This document shows, piece by piece, positions 1-11,999 of a stretch of 64,000 bases of DNA. Every line of letters starts with the position of its first letter. Positions within the stretch are counted from its first letter, which is position 1. The notes beneath the pieces were generated by a model. That model did no database searches, had not been told where the DNA came from, and was given only the letters and a program-made list of their open reading frames with translations. Origin of the DNA: Liolophura sinensis (taxonomy: Eukaryota > Mollusca > Polyplacophora > Chitonida > Chitonidae). The stretch covers positions 1,242,001 to 1,306,000 of the forward strand of contig NC_088307.1 in NCBI RefSeq assembly GCF_032854445.1, given 5' to 3'. Made by a program: the position numbers and the translations under genes.

Positions 1-212
1 CACAAGAATATCTCGCTTATACAACGGTGACCAGCATTATGGTGACAGGATCTGCCCGAACGAAACCCACGACCATCCCTAGACAGCTGAAAGACCTCAC
101 TTACGGCCGGAGAGGAGGCCACCATGGTCTGGACTTGATTTCACAGCGTGCGTATTGGTGAGAGGCTGCTGGGTCATTGCACCACACTAATATACGCTCA
201 GCACTCCCAGGG
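1..212 (-). mobile_element. tRNA-derived SINE, antisense, cut by the window start
   Basis: Read on the minus strand it has a tRNA-like head with a degenerate B box (gaaatcaagtcc), then 'cctctccggccgta', 'ggatggtcgtgggtttc' and 'ccataatgctgg', and runs off the window at 'agatattcttgtg'. The same order of blocks occurs at 59.56-59.76 kb. Confidence 0.75.
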
Positions 213-296
213 AGGTTCTTCTTTTACTGTAGAATCTTCCGTGGTGATTCTATTCTTCCATTACAGAAATGGCAACTCTCTACATTAATGGAGTTC

Positions 297-384
297 TCGC
301 AGACTTACAATCACGCACGTGGCTAAGGGAACCGAAAAAGGAATTTTACTATAAACGAAAATAATTTAATCAGTATTTGCTCTT
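297..384 (+). repeat. Duplicated 80-90 bp segment, copy 1
   Basis: The block 'tcgcagacttacaatcacgc' through 'aatcagtatttgctct' recurs at 771-852 with an 8-base deletion and a few changes. The two copies flank the first half of the 40-bp array. Confidence 0.85.
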
Positions 385-454
385 GACTTAACAACAGTTG
401 AATATTTCACACATTTATCTGATCTGATGCGTCAAACTCTATAAAAAAAAAGTT

Positions 455-775
455 TCCATGAGGACAAGTTTACGGAAGGAGCCACTCTGAACGTGTAATG
501 AGGACAAGTTCACTGATGGAGCCACACTGAGGGTGTGATGAGGACAACTTTACGTATGAAGGTGTGACGAGGATAATTTTACGGAAGGAGCCGCACTGAA
601 GGTGTGATGAGGGCAAGTTTACATATGAAGGTGAGACGAGGACAAGTTTACGGAAGGAGACACACTGAAGGTGTAATGAGGACAACTTTACGGATGGAGC
701 CACAAGGAAGGCGTAATGAGGACAACTTTACGGAAAGATCCACACTGAAGGTGTGATAAGGACAACTTTATCGCA
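455..775 (+). repeat. 40-bp tandem array, first block
   Basis: Units contain 'aggacaagtttacggaagga', then 'gccacactgaaggtgtaatg'. Starts at 461, 501 and 541 give a 40-bp period, and some units are shortened to about 27 bp. Confidence 0.9.
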
Positions 776-852
776 GACTTACAATCACGCACGGAACCGA
801 AAAAAGGAATTTTACAATAAACGAAAATAATTTAATCAGTATTTGCTCTGAT
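771..852 (+). repeat. Duplicated 80-90 bp segment, copy 2
   Basis: Partner of 297-384. It separates the two blocks of the 40-bp array, so array and flank were duplicated together. Confidence 0.85.
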
Positions 853-1105
853 TGTAAGTTTACGGAAGGAGAAAACTTCAGCCGCACTGAAGGTGTAATG
901 AGGACAACTTTTACGGAAGGAGCCACGCTGAAGGTGTAATGAGGACAAGTTTACAGAAAGAGCCACACTGAGGGCGTGACGAGGACACCTTTGCGGAAAG
1001 AGCCACACTGAAGGTGGAATGACGAAAACTTTACGGAAAGAGCCACACTGAGGGTGTAATGAGGACAAGTTTACGGATGGACCCGCACTGAAAGTGCGAT
1101 TGAAT
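853..1105 (+). repeat. 40-bp tandem array, second block
   Basis: Same unit as 455-775, about six copies, ending in unique sequence near 1105. Confidence 0.9.
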
Positions 1106-1744
1106 AAGACCATTTGATTGTGCCACTTGTCTGACATTATTGGAGAAGGAAATAAATACCATCTTCTCATCTTTCAACATCCAACGCTACTAATCACAAA
1201 TTGACGTCCCGGTAATCACACATGTCAGTCTAATTGTACAACTTTATTGACTAAAATGATAGTCTGTGGTGCTAGCATTAAACACCTCCTACTTTTTCTT
1301 TCTGCCCCTCTATTTTTCAGTCATGCTTTTCTTGTTCTGAGTGAGCCGAGTTTAGCGGGTTTGCGGGTCAAAGCTATCCTCATTTAGCCTTGACCTATAT
1401 TCTTAGATAGCATCGTCGGCCGTGACCCGGATTCTCGTTTATACGGAGGGTCTGTGCGTGGGACTGGGGTGTGTACGTAACGCCAAGACAAGTTCCTCTC
1501 CATGTGTGTGAGGATTTTAAATGATTGGCACAGTTTTTCTTCGGCTGAGTGAAGGGAGTGGTTTTCCACTGGTCCCAACGTTTTGTCTCTTTGGTAATGA
1601 ATGACAGCCATACAGCTGTGTTGGATTTACTTCTGCGCTTACCAAGGCTCTCCCATTAGAGATCTGATAAACAGTGGGAAGGTATCATTGTATACACATG
1701 CCTCAGCCATAACTCAAGGTTAATAGGTACAAAAAAGTAGACAC

Positions 1745-1990
1745 CATATATACAGTTCATATAGACAATATACTAACAGTTTATCTAGACAGTTCTTCTA
1801 GACAATATGTAAACAGTTCATATAGACAATATGTGTACATTTCATCTACACAAAAGGTATACAGTTCATCTAGACAATATGTATACAGTTCATCTAGACT
1901 GCATGTAAAGCGGTCATCTAGACAATATATATACAGTTCATTTAGACATGTCTACAGTTCATCTAGACAAGTATACAGTCCACATTAATA
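1745..1990 (+). repeat. 24-bp tandem array
   Basis: About ten diverged copies of a unit like 'acagttcatctagacaatat'+'gtat'. Confidence 0.85.
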
Positions 1991-2040
1991 CGCAAACATC
2001 TTTATCTATCTAGGCGTTGAAATATGCATTGCTATTCAGT

Positions 2041-2165
2041 CCTGAAGTAAAATGAACGTTCCTGGTCAATACTCCTAAGATCAATTTCCAATACCACGTT
2101 TAACACAAACCACCAAAGAAGTATTAAAGAAAATGTATACTGTAAGAAATTATGCTAAAGAGAAT
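2041..2165 (+). repeat. Dispersed repeat, copy A
   Basis: 'gaacgttcctggtcaatac', 'taacacaaaccaccaaagaa' and 'actgtaagaaattatgc' recur in the same order at about 36900-37020. The family was not identified. Confidence 0.6.
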
Positions 2166-3462
2166 CAGTCTACAATTTTGATTGATGATTAAACTTATGG
2201 AAGATATGACATGAATTGTATGCATGCGTTGTAGGTGTGTCATTTTCATTTGTATTTCCACTAAACGTACCCGTGCGTGAAGTCCCCTTGCATATGTTTA
2301 AAATCTGTTAACCATGTATTTGACAGGCATACAGTGCCGTAATAAAATTTTTGAAGTATAAATAATGAAAAAATATAATACCTTACACAAACACTGTATT
2401 TCTATGTCTAGGGATGGTGTACGTCCTTCATCGGGAGAAACGGAATGCAATTATGTTCCAAGAAAGGCTTTTGACGAGATTATTTGGGGTCCATCTATTG
2501 AGTTGGACAAAATGGAAAAAAACTAAGATGCGGAGAGAATGAAAACATGTTTGGCAAGATAGGATGGTAATTTCCCAGCAGGAGAAATGAAATAACTACA
2601 AACATTACCTGCTTTGAAAGCAGAATTTTTTTTAAAGCTGCCCCAAAAGAAAACAGTACAAATCTTTCCTGTGAGTCTGTGGACAAGATTTGCTGCATAT
2701 GGTCATCTGTGAAACATTAAGCGCAAATTTGCAATAGCTGCGTCATCCCACCATATATAATTACCTGTTGTCCTGCGCTCGGACACCTTGTTGAGTGAAT
2801 GACCGATGTTAAAAGATAGGAGACTCAAATGAAAAAGCTTTTTAACAAAACTTGACCGACAAGACCATATAGGCAGACTGTCAGACTGACCGACCAACGG
2901 TCAGACAGACAGGCAGGTAGACGGGACTGCCCGAACGGACAATCGACAGACAGATACGTCGAATGGCCGACAGACAGGCGGAATGACCGAGCATGCTCTA
3001 AAGAGAAGTGAAAAGTGTCACTTAGCTACTGCTTAAAATGAACTGTGGCGTACTTGGTCGTGTGAAAACAGAAATGAGAAGAACAGTTCTCGATGGAGGT
3101 CTAATTAATGGGACGATACGACAGCTACATTTAGGTGCAATAGGCTTTCAAGAAGCCGCCTGTTCTGGGACTGTTGTACGTGCTTGTTACATGTAAAGTT
3201 TTGTTTTTGCGGACTCAACTCCGCCAAGGCCATCCGGGCACCGTATACACAATTTTCTGCTATGTGTAGAATACACAGCAGCTCAGTGCACATGCGTAGT
3301 GGCAAGAAATGACTAAATATATGTGGATATGCAGGCGTCTGTTAGTATTGAAAACAGTCCAGTGCCCACTTGCCCCAGTCCATGATCTTGAACTGTAACT
3401 GACTTGTATTTTTTTATTTTCAACGGAGGCAGTCATCAATAAACAATGCACATTTTTTTTAG
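2166..3462. other. No gene recognised upstream of SDR1
   Basis: It contains only short open frames and short 'gaccgacagacagg' style repeats near 2880-2990. The missing first exon of SDR1 (phase-1 end) could lie here or earlier, but no convincing ATG plus donor was found. Confidence 0.5.
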
Positions 3463-6400
3463 GTCGGATCGTCTTCATTGCGGGAGGGTGTGGCTTCGTG
3501 GGTTCAGGTGTGGCCAAAGCTTTCCTGAAGGAAGGCGCAAAGGTAAGGCACAAAGTTTAGAGTAGTACGCCATATAATGGTTAGTAGCACCGCTGAATAC
3601 GCATGCGTAGAACGGGTCTTACGAGAGAGAGACCCAAACGCATAGTCATTTATGTATATGCTCTACCATTGCAGACACTGACAGCGCTGCATTGTATATT
3701 TCTAAATGTTCAACTCCAAGTGAGGAGATTAAATGTGTTTTGTGCTCTCTGGAATTAGGACATACGCCTTAATTTACCTTACTTACATCGGACAATCTTT
3801 CGGAAACCTGCGGAAGGTCGTCGGGTTACCTGTCATATCATAATGCTGGTCGCCGCTGTGAAATATTCTTCAGTACGGCGTAAAACGAAAAATCAAATAA
3901 ATATATAAATAAATAAAAGAAAGAGCGAGGGGTAGGCTGGTTATTAGGCATATCGGCAGAATTTATAAACATGAATTCGTGTATTGTACAATTAGGTTAA
4001 GGTGTTAAATCTGATGTTTAATTACTTACTTTTGATCACTTACTCTACAAACGTTGACACACCTATATTGTCAATTCTGCATACACTTGTATTATTTGCC
4101 TTAATTTCCATTGGACAATATCAGTATATGTTTGTTTTATTAATCAGTGAAATCCATCTGTTAACCATTGCCTTTCGCCAGGTAATCGTGACGTCACGGT
4201 CACGTGAGAGGTTAGAATCCATGTGGAAAAACACGTCGGAAAAAGTTCGAGAGAGGCTCATTACGGTTCAGGTAAGGCAAATACTCACCGGTAAAACATA
4301 CTGGATAATTTCGGAATTTACCGCCAGTGTTTTATACGGATAGCAATATACAGTCATGCCGCCAGTGTTTCATACCGATGATAAGATACAGTCATGCCGC
4401 AAGTGTTTTATACCGATGACAACATGCAGTCACACCGCCAGCGTTTTATACCGATGGTAAGATACAGTCATGCCGCAAGTGTTTTATACCGTTGACAACA
4501 TACAGTCATACAGCCAGGGTTTTATACCGATGACAACATGCAAATCATACCGCCAATGTTTTATACCGATGGTAACAAACAGTCATACCGCTGGGTTTTA
4601 TATCGAAGACAGTTTACAGCCATACCGCCAGTGTTATATACCGATGGTAACATACAGTCATACCGCCAGTGTTTTATACCAATGACAACATACAGTCAAA
4701 CCGCCAATGTTTTATACCGATGACAATCTACAGTCATACCGCCAATGTTTTATACCGATGACAACATGCAGTCATACCGCCAGTGTTTTATACCGATGGT
4801 AACATACAGTCAAACCGCCAGTGTTTTATACCGATGACAGCATACAGTCATACTGCCATTGTTTTATACCGATGACAACATACAGTCATACTGCCATTGT
4901 TTTATACCGATGACAACATACAGTCATACTGCCAGTGTTTTATACCGATGGTAACATACAGTCATACCGCCAGTGTTTTATACCGATGAAAACATGCAGT
5001 CATACCGCCAGCGTTTTATATCGATGACAACATGCAAATCATACCGCCAGTGTTTTATACCGATGACAACATGCAGTCATACCGCCAGCGTTTTATATCG
5101 ATGACAACATGCAAATCATACCGCCAGTGTTTTATACCGCTTGTAGCACACCTGCATACAGATGGCACCATACCTTTTTACCGCCAGACTTTTATATCGT
5201 TGACAATATACCGGCATACCGCCACTGTGAGCAGAGAAGGGCAGATAGAAAAAGGAGAAAACATGTGCTTTGCATATATGTAAATCTTGGTGGAGTAGAT
5301 GCATTTAGATGTATGAGGCTGGGTAAAACTGTGAACCTCGGACACAATACCTTTAGGTTTATACGGTGAGTTGAGCTGGTTGGAGCAAATGTAGACATGA
5401 GGAATCATATTTGTTGAATAGCTATCACTCGTAAGACGGATATAGCAGGTCAGTCCACACCAATATTAAATTTCAAGTTACAAATACAAATTCAGAACAA
5501 AGTCAGAGAAGATGTTAGATAAAAAGGAAGGGCAACATGTCAGAAAAACTCCACATGTGATATCTCTGTGTTTTTCTTCAGGGTGATCTGCTTGGAAAGA
5601 AAAGCACTGCGAAAGGTGCCTGTAGCAACGTGTCCATTGTGTCATGTTTGGTTCTAACTGCATGACTTTTCAATAATAACATTTGGATTGGTTGATGAGA
5701 AATAAAGCGTTTTAATTTTGCAAACTTTCATAATGAATAGGGAGATATCAGTACAGAAGATGGAGTCGAGACAATAAAAGATGGCGTCATATCCGACCAT
5801 GGTCAAGTTAACGACGTCATTTCTTCTTTGGGATCATGGTGGGAGGTAAGTGAACATAGCTCTTTGTAAATAAATTTTCACCCAGTGGCTATGATTTATG
5901 GTCTCTTCGTACTTTTATGTATATATGTTTATCAAATAGGTAGATGTTACCATCAATAAGTGAAGAGATGAACGGCAGTATAGACGTGTTAAATGCGAAA
6001 TGAAGGCAATAAAAAAACTTTCATAAAGTGTGAAAGATCATTAAAGATCATCCAAAAAGATAGTTTTATTAATTATTGTTAGAATTTGTCCAACCTAACA
6101 GAGTGCTTTTGAAGGTTTTTATTCTACGGTGGCTTTTTGTTTACCATATTGTGCTTAAATATGTACATTGTTCATTGTCAGTTAGACCTGCAAAACAAGC
6201 CTTCCCCCTTACATCCACAGTCCAAGCCGGTGTAAAATGTGTTTGCTGTATTTTTTTTATTCCAGAGAGGCCCGTTGACAGAACAAAGTTTAGAGACGTT
6301 TAATAAAGAAATTCACAACTCAGCTGGCACGCATTTTCTAGTTAGCAAGGCGTTTTTACCTTACTTAGCAAAAACTGAAGGTACGTATGTTTACAACGGT

Positions 6401-9216
6401 TGCGTTATCCTTAGATACATGTATATTGTTGGAGTGATCGTGGCGCATGCACACTCATCTGTCAAGCAAGTGAATAATATTCTGTCTTGTTGGGTGGTTG
6501 GGGGGTTTGGGAATGGGGTAGGCCTACCTTGGAGGCTGAAGTAAATAACAGAACATATTCATCAAACACCTCTTTGTTTTATGTGGAAAATTCCACCCGA
6601 GTGACAAATAACACTCTTATTTAGTATTCTTCAGGACTTTCGAGTTGCTATCGTTTGTTGTAAACCACTTGGTTTTCAACAATAGAGTGTACATATATGT
6701 AAGTCACAGGTGGGAAAGTTCGCTATCATGCCAAAGACCCGTGTCTGGCCAGCCTGCTTTCCCTCTCTCATTAAACTGACGGCCGTTGTATAAGGGGAAA
6801 ATAGTTGAGCTTGGCAATAAACAATAAAATAAAAAAATAAATACATAAATAAATAAATAAATAAATAGTAACAGTGAAAAAAGACGAATCTCAATATATT
6901 GAATCTATTCATGTTTACTTTTCTTGTTTATTCGAGGGTCGACTTACACGTTCGTGACGGGTCAGATAGGAGAGCGATGCTATGACAAGAAAATATCGCT
7001 GGGTACAGTGAGCGGAGCATGTCTGTATGGCATCGCCGAGGCGGCCAGGGCCGAGTTTTACAAGAGCAAAGTGGCCGTCAATGAGGCTAGGTTAGGGGTT
7101 TTCATAATGCCGCAGGTAATCAGTTACAATATAATGTCGTAATCAGCGTTGTTTCAGCTTTATGGTGTCTCCTTGCTGTAGATCGGTGTTAGTGCTGACA
7201 TGTTTTCTGGTGTTGCCTTACCCAAACATAGCGGCGAAGACACCGGACAGCACAGTTACTATTGTCATTCAGAGTGGCGAAGGCACAGGACAACACAATA
7301 AGTATTTTCATTCAAACACAGTGGGGAAGACACCGGACAACACACTACCAGTAACCATTCTCACTTAAACACAGTGGGGAAGACACCAGACAATACAACA
7401 AGTATCCCCACTTAAACACAGTGGCAAAAGACACCGGGCAACGCACTACCACTAACTATTCTCACTCAAACACAGTGGCAAAGAAACCGGGCAACGCACG
7501 ACCACTAACTATTCTCACTCAAACACAGTGGCTAAGACACCCGGCGACTTATTATCATTATTGTCATTTAAACACAGTGGCGAAGACAACTCGCAATACA
7601 ACAATTTCCCCCCCCCCCCGCCCCCCCCCCATCCTGAAACAAGACGACAAATGTTAGCTTTGTACTAATCTTGATTTTGTAGCTCGTTCAGAGAGTTAAA
7701 GCTCTCGCTGTGTATGAGTCCAATTGGCAATAAGGCAACATGTTTGAATGCAGCTGACGCTGTTTCAGTTGTGACTTTAAACCAAGAGGTTATAATAGGA
7801 CAGACCATTCCGGTTCCCTCCACGCATAAGCCTAATAACTGTCATATAAATGGAACAATTTGGAGCACAGCATTTAACACCAATCAAACACACAAATCAT
7901 TCCGTATGACCGAACTGTTAAGGGTAGGAAGAAAAAGAAAGAAAGGACAGTCAGTAAAGCCTGACCATTGGGATCGCGAGTTCAAATCTAGCTTCCGATG
8001 GCTGTACATTGCAGTTTACATCATGAGTATTTGTGGATACCTGGCTTAGACCTACAATAATAAACCGGGCCGGCTGTTTATACATACACAGAACATACTT
8101 CAATAACCCAGAAATTGTGAACATTATATTATACACTGAAATAGTTGGCATTTTGAGCTGGGAAATTTTAAGAAATATTTGAAACTCAATTGAGATGGTC
8201 ATCTGCATTGCCACGAACACCGTAGAATGAAACTCTGGCCGAGCCACAAATACTAAGTACTTCAAATGTCAATCATTATATCAAGCCCATTATTCTACGA
8301 GTACCATGGTATTAAAATCTGGTCAAAGTTAGAAATACTAACTACTTCAAATGTCAGTCATCATGCTAAACAAATTATTCTACGAGTACCGTAGTATAAA
8401 ACTCTGGTCAAGTCAGAAATACTAACTACTTCAAATGTCAATCATCATGCTAAACAAATTATTCTACGAGTACCGTAGTATAAAACTCTGGTCAAGTCAG
8501 AAATACTAACTACTTCAAATGTCAATCATCATGCCAAGCAAATTATTCTACGAGTACCGTAGTATAAAACTCTGGTCAAGTCAGAAATACTAACTACTTC
8601 AAATGTCAATCGTCATGCTAAACAAATTATTCTACGAGTACCGTAGTATAAAACTCTGGTCAAGTCAGAAATACTAACTACTTCAAATGTCAATCGTCAT
8701 GCTAAACAAATTATTCTACGAGTACCGTAGTATAAAACTCTGGTCAAGTCAGAAATACTAACTACTTCAAATGTCAATCATCATGCTAAACAAATTATTC
8801 TACGAGTACCGTAGTATAAAACTCTGGTCAAGTCAGAAATACTAAGTACTTCAAATGCCAATCATCATGCTAAACAAATTATTCTACGAGTACTGTAGTA
8901 TAAAACTCTGGCCAAGTCAGAAATACTAAGTACTTCAAATGCCAATCATCATGCCAAGCAAATCATTCCATTCGTTACAAATTATTATTATTATTACAGG
9001 TATTTATTTTTTTAACGTTCACAGGCCGATTCGGTTTTTGGATTTCATCGTACCAGAGTGGGCAATGACTACATGGGTCAGGTGATCGCCGCCATTGTAC
9101 GAGGTCGCGCGCACGAACTCTTTAGAGTGTCTTCACGAGATGATATGTCAAGAATTCTGAAACGATTCCATGCCAACATTAAAGAATACAGCAGGCCAGA
9201 TAACTGGACGGAATGA
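3463..9216 (+). CDS. Short-chain dehydrogenase/reductase (SDR1), six exons, first exon not found
   Basis: Exons 3463-3542, 4182-4271, 5741-5845, 6266-6380, 6937-7115 and 9025-9216 (stop 9214-9216) are bounded by AG/GT. Phases join without a break to about 252 residues, the usual SDR size. Counting from the first full codon of 3463-3542, a GxxGxxG Rossmann loop (AGGCGFVGSG) lies at 6-15. The second strand (VIVTSRSR, 27-34) has arginines that would suit NADP. SSLGSWW (84-90) sits where SDRs usually have NNAG, and YTFVTGQIG (133-141) is the strand that normally carries the catalytic Ser. The usual YxxxK is not visible: the only Tyr there is in LYGIAE (159-164). Family knowledge: NAD(P)-dependent oxidoreductase. 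Inference: atypical or catalytically altered member, substrate unknown. The preceding exon must end in phase 1, and its start codon was not found upstream. A paralogue lies at 60.3-64 kb. Confidence 0.85.
3798..3918 (+). mobile_element. SINE 3' part in SDR1 intron
   Basis: 'acctgcggaaggtcgtcggg', 'cataatgctggtcgccg', 'gaaatattcttcagtacggc' and an (AAAT)-rich tail. The tRNA-like head is missing (5' truncated). Confidence 0.8.
4325..5225 (+). repeat. 38-bp tandem array in SDR1 intron
   Basis: About 23 copies of a unit containing 'ccgccagtgttttataccga' and 'tgacaacatacagtcat'. Open frames here are by-products of the repeat. Confidence 0.95.
6710..6869 (+). mobile_element. Diverged SINE in SDR1 intron
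   Basis: 'gccgttgtataaggggaaaa', 'tagttgagcttggc' and an (AAAT)n tail follow the order of the SINE 3' end, with many changes. Confidence 0.5.
7195..7600 (+). repeat. 53-bp tandem array in SDR1 intron
   Basis: Units contain 'aaacacagtggcgaagacac' and 'actaactattctcactc'. Occurrences at 7414, 7468 and 7521 give a 53-54 bp period. A C-run (7606-7630) follows. Confidence 0.9.
8205..8965 (+). repeat. 84-bp tandem array in SDR1 intron
   Basis: About nine copies. Anchors such as 'tattctacgagtaccgtagt' repeat every 84 bp, and the middle copies are nearly identical. Confidence 0.95.
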
Positions 9217-9397
9217 CGGTCAGAGTAAAATAACACCAAATCTGCAAATCTGTTACAAACGACAAAATATAAAATGCATGTTTCAGATTGAGACGATGAA
9301 CAAGGATGATGTAATAGTCCTCCTGGCGAATCAATAAGCGATAAGAGGCAGTCTTACTTTGTTACCACAAAAAGAGATGTATTTTTTTAATGCAGTA

Positions 9398-9403
9398 AAT
9401 AAA
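9398..9403 (+). promoter_or_regulatory. Candidate polyadenylation signal AATAAA of SDR1
   Basis: A canonical AATAAA lies about 180 bases after the SDR1 stop codon, on the same strand and before the next tandem array. A 3' UTR of this length is ordinary for an animal gene. Confidence 0.5.
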
Positions 9404-9574
9404 ATTTGCCATGAAATTTAAAATGAATCTATTATCTTTGTAACGTAATTCTTGAAATATTATTGCTTAGCAGGGTTTAGTGCAGAATCACGAGGTGTTG
9501 ACTTTTAGAATACTGTGTTTAAAATTGTTAGACGGGTTTCAGTAATCAGTTACTGTCAACAATTTTCACACTGT

Positions 9575-10115
9575 CACACTGACAACGGTCACACTTTCTA
9601 CAGAACTCGGTGAATACAGTCACAGTTCCCACACAACTCGGTGAATACGGTCACCATGCCACACAACTCAATGAATACGGTCACCGTGCCCACACAACTC
9701 GGCGAATATGGTCACAATTACCACACAGCTCGGTAAATAAGGTCACAGTTCACACACAAATGGGTGAATACGGTCACCATGCCACACAACTCAATGAATA
9801 CGGTCACCGTGCCCACACAACTCGGTGAATATGGTCACAATTTCCACACAGCTCTGTAAATAAGGTCACAGTTCCCACAAAGGTCAGTGAATACGGTAAC
9901 AGTTTCCACACAGGTCGGTGAATACGGTCACAATTCCCACACAGGTCAGTGACTACGGTCACAGTTACCACACAGGTTGGTGAATACGGTCAGCGTGCCC
10001 ACACAACTCGGTGAATACGGTCACCATTCCCTCAAAGCTCGATGAAAACGGCCACTGTGCCCACACAATTCGGTGAATACGATCACAGTTCCCGCACAGC
10101 TCGGTGAATACTGTG
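9575..10115 (+). repeat. 30-31 bp tandem array
   Basis: About 17 copies of 'cacacaactcggtgaatacg'+'gtcaccgtgc'. Consecutive units are contiguous, with no spacers. Confidence 0.95.
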
Positions 10116-10589
10116 GATGAACGTTGCCTTTACAACTGTGTGAGGAGGTGAATTTATTAGTTTCAATATACGGATACAATGTACCGGTATTCTGCATTGA
10201 TAAGGTAATTTCGAGTTTCGGCGTGACAAAATTAGTTTGATAGCCGTGTGCACAGTGACGTGATGGCAGAGGCGTGTACATACACTGTACACGTACAACA
10301 CTGAGAATCGCCCCTACGATGCGCTAAAGCGACGACGTCATGGCACAAAGGGTAACTATAAAATTCCCCGATAGTGAGAGTTAATGTTGAATTTCATCCT
10401 GTCTCTTAGTGAAAATGCCACATGACCACGGAGCAGCAAAACAACGCAGGGCAAAATATTACCGAGTCAAATATGCAACAAAACACAACTGAAATCAAAA
10501 TACCTTTTGAAAACATTCTTGGTATTTTTTTATTTACCGGTATTTGTTTCTTTGGTGCTTTTCGCCGTTTTCAAGAATAGTCCATTTCT
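10116..10589. other. Intergenic, nothing recognised
   Basis: No gene, exon pair or repeat could be supported. Confidence 0.4.
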
Positions 10590-10815
10590 AGCTCGGCGGC
10601 CACTAGTATGGAGGGAGGAAACCGGAATTCCCGGGAGAAACCTTCGACCTTGAGCAGGTTGCTGACAAACCTTCCCACGTACAATAACGACCGGAAAGGA
10701 AGCCAGCGTGAGCTGGACTTGAACTCACAGAGATCACATTGGTGAGAGGCTCCTGAGATATTTCACCGCACTGGCATGCTAACCACTCGGTCACACAAGT
10801 CTAACCACTCGGTCA
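10590..10815 (-). mobile_element. tRNA-derived SINE, antisense
   Basis: On the minus strand: 'gaccgagtggttagcatgcc' (A-box-like tRNA head), 'gagttcaagtcc' (B box), 'ccggtcgttattgtacgtggg', 'aaggtttgtcagcaacc'. The 3' tail is not preserved. Confidence 0.7.
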
Positions 10816-11995
10816 CACAAGTCTCCTGTATTCTTTATGAGGTATCCTAGTACATCTCGCTAGCACAGGTGTAAATGTAGGCCTGCTTTTTCATCCGCGG
10901 GTACATGTACAGGTAAGTGTAAAACAAGAAAGCTAGGCCTTTCTGTAATGATGTACCGTCAAACTTACAGCACGTAGGCGTAATTCGTGGTGAATGTAGC
11001 TACAGTTCTAATAATTCACTGAACAATTACACTTCACTTTTTAGAAATTTCATAGGCCCTTACATTATTATTGAAGATAGATAGTTATGTACTGATCGTT
11101 GGCTGTACACTAAGGGACATAACTGTCTATACCTGTTATCTGTCCTTGCAGATAGGTCTTTCACAGGTCTTATTAAGACTGTTTCAAGTATAGACTTTTG
11201 TGATACATGCGTGGAAATCTTGAGAGGTGTAAATGCTTTATTTACCATTCAAATTAATTTGCATCTATTAAATAAAGCTTTGAGATAGGTGTAACAATTT
11301 TATCTTAAAATTAAATCTTACATATTTAATGATGTACTGTTAAGATGCAATGCTCGCTGCGTGATATTAAAATGACATGTTTTATATGAAACTCAATGTA
11401 GCTTTGAGTAATTTATCCACAAAATCCTTAAATATTTAGCAGTTTCTTTTAACTACATTTCATTTACAAATTTTTTAATGTATTTTTCACATAAATAGAT
11501 GAAAACAGAACTTTGTACAAATATTGTTCTGTTCACGTTCATGAGTAGGTAAGACCCCGGTCAGTTTAAACGGGGGTAAATCATGATGTAAGTATGAGTC
11601 ACCTTTGAGATAATCAGATAGAGGCTCAACTTCACGTGACCGCAACCCTTGTTTAGGTGTCACTCTCCATTGCGACAGAAGTTTGACTAATAACAAAGTA
11701 TTGAGCATACATGACATCATTGATGCCTGCTTCTAATGTTCAAAACACAAGTATCCTGACAAGTATGTGAAGTTGATAGCAGCACCTGACAGCCATGCTA
11801 GGCCTGCAGTATGGCCTACTTTCTCCAATGGAGAGGACAACTAAGATCTTTCCAGGATGAAATACTGACAGATGACCTTCCTTTACTATCACTGTTGTAC
11901 AGGGCCAAAGATGAAATACTTATAAAGATTCCCTTACCAGTGATTTACACGTCCAATACCCATTATGAAAAGAAATGATGAAACATATATAACAT
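10816..11995. other. Intergenic, nothing recognised
   Basis: AT-rich sequence with only short open frames and no recognisable domain. Confidence 0.4.
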
Positions 11996-11999
11996 GTTG

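Noticed and set aside
7714-8049. 111-codon open frame as a gene in the SDR1 intron
   Set aside because: No recognisable domain, lies between SDR1 exons and overlaps repeat-like sequence.
9575-10115. CRISPR-like array of 30-31 bp repeats
   Set aside because: Units are contiguous direct repeats without unique spacers, and the DNA is eukaryotic.
10740-10815. A tRNA gene on the minus strand
   Set aside because: A- and B-box-like sequences are present but no cloverleaf could be completed; the context is a SINE head.
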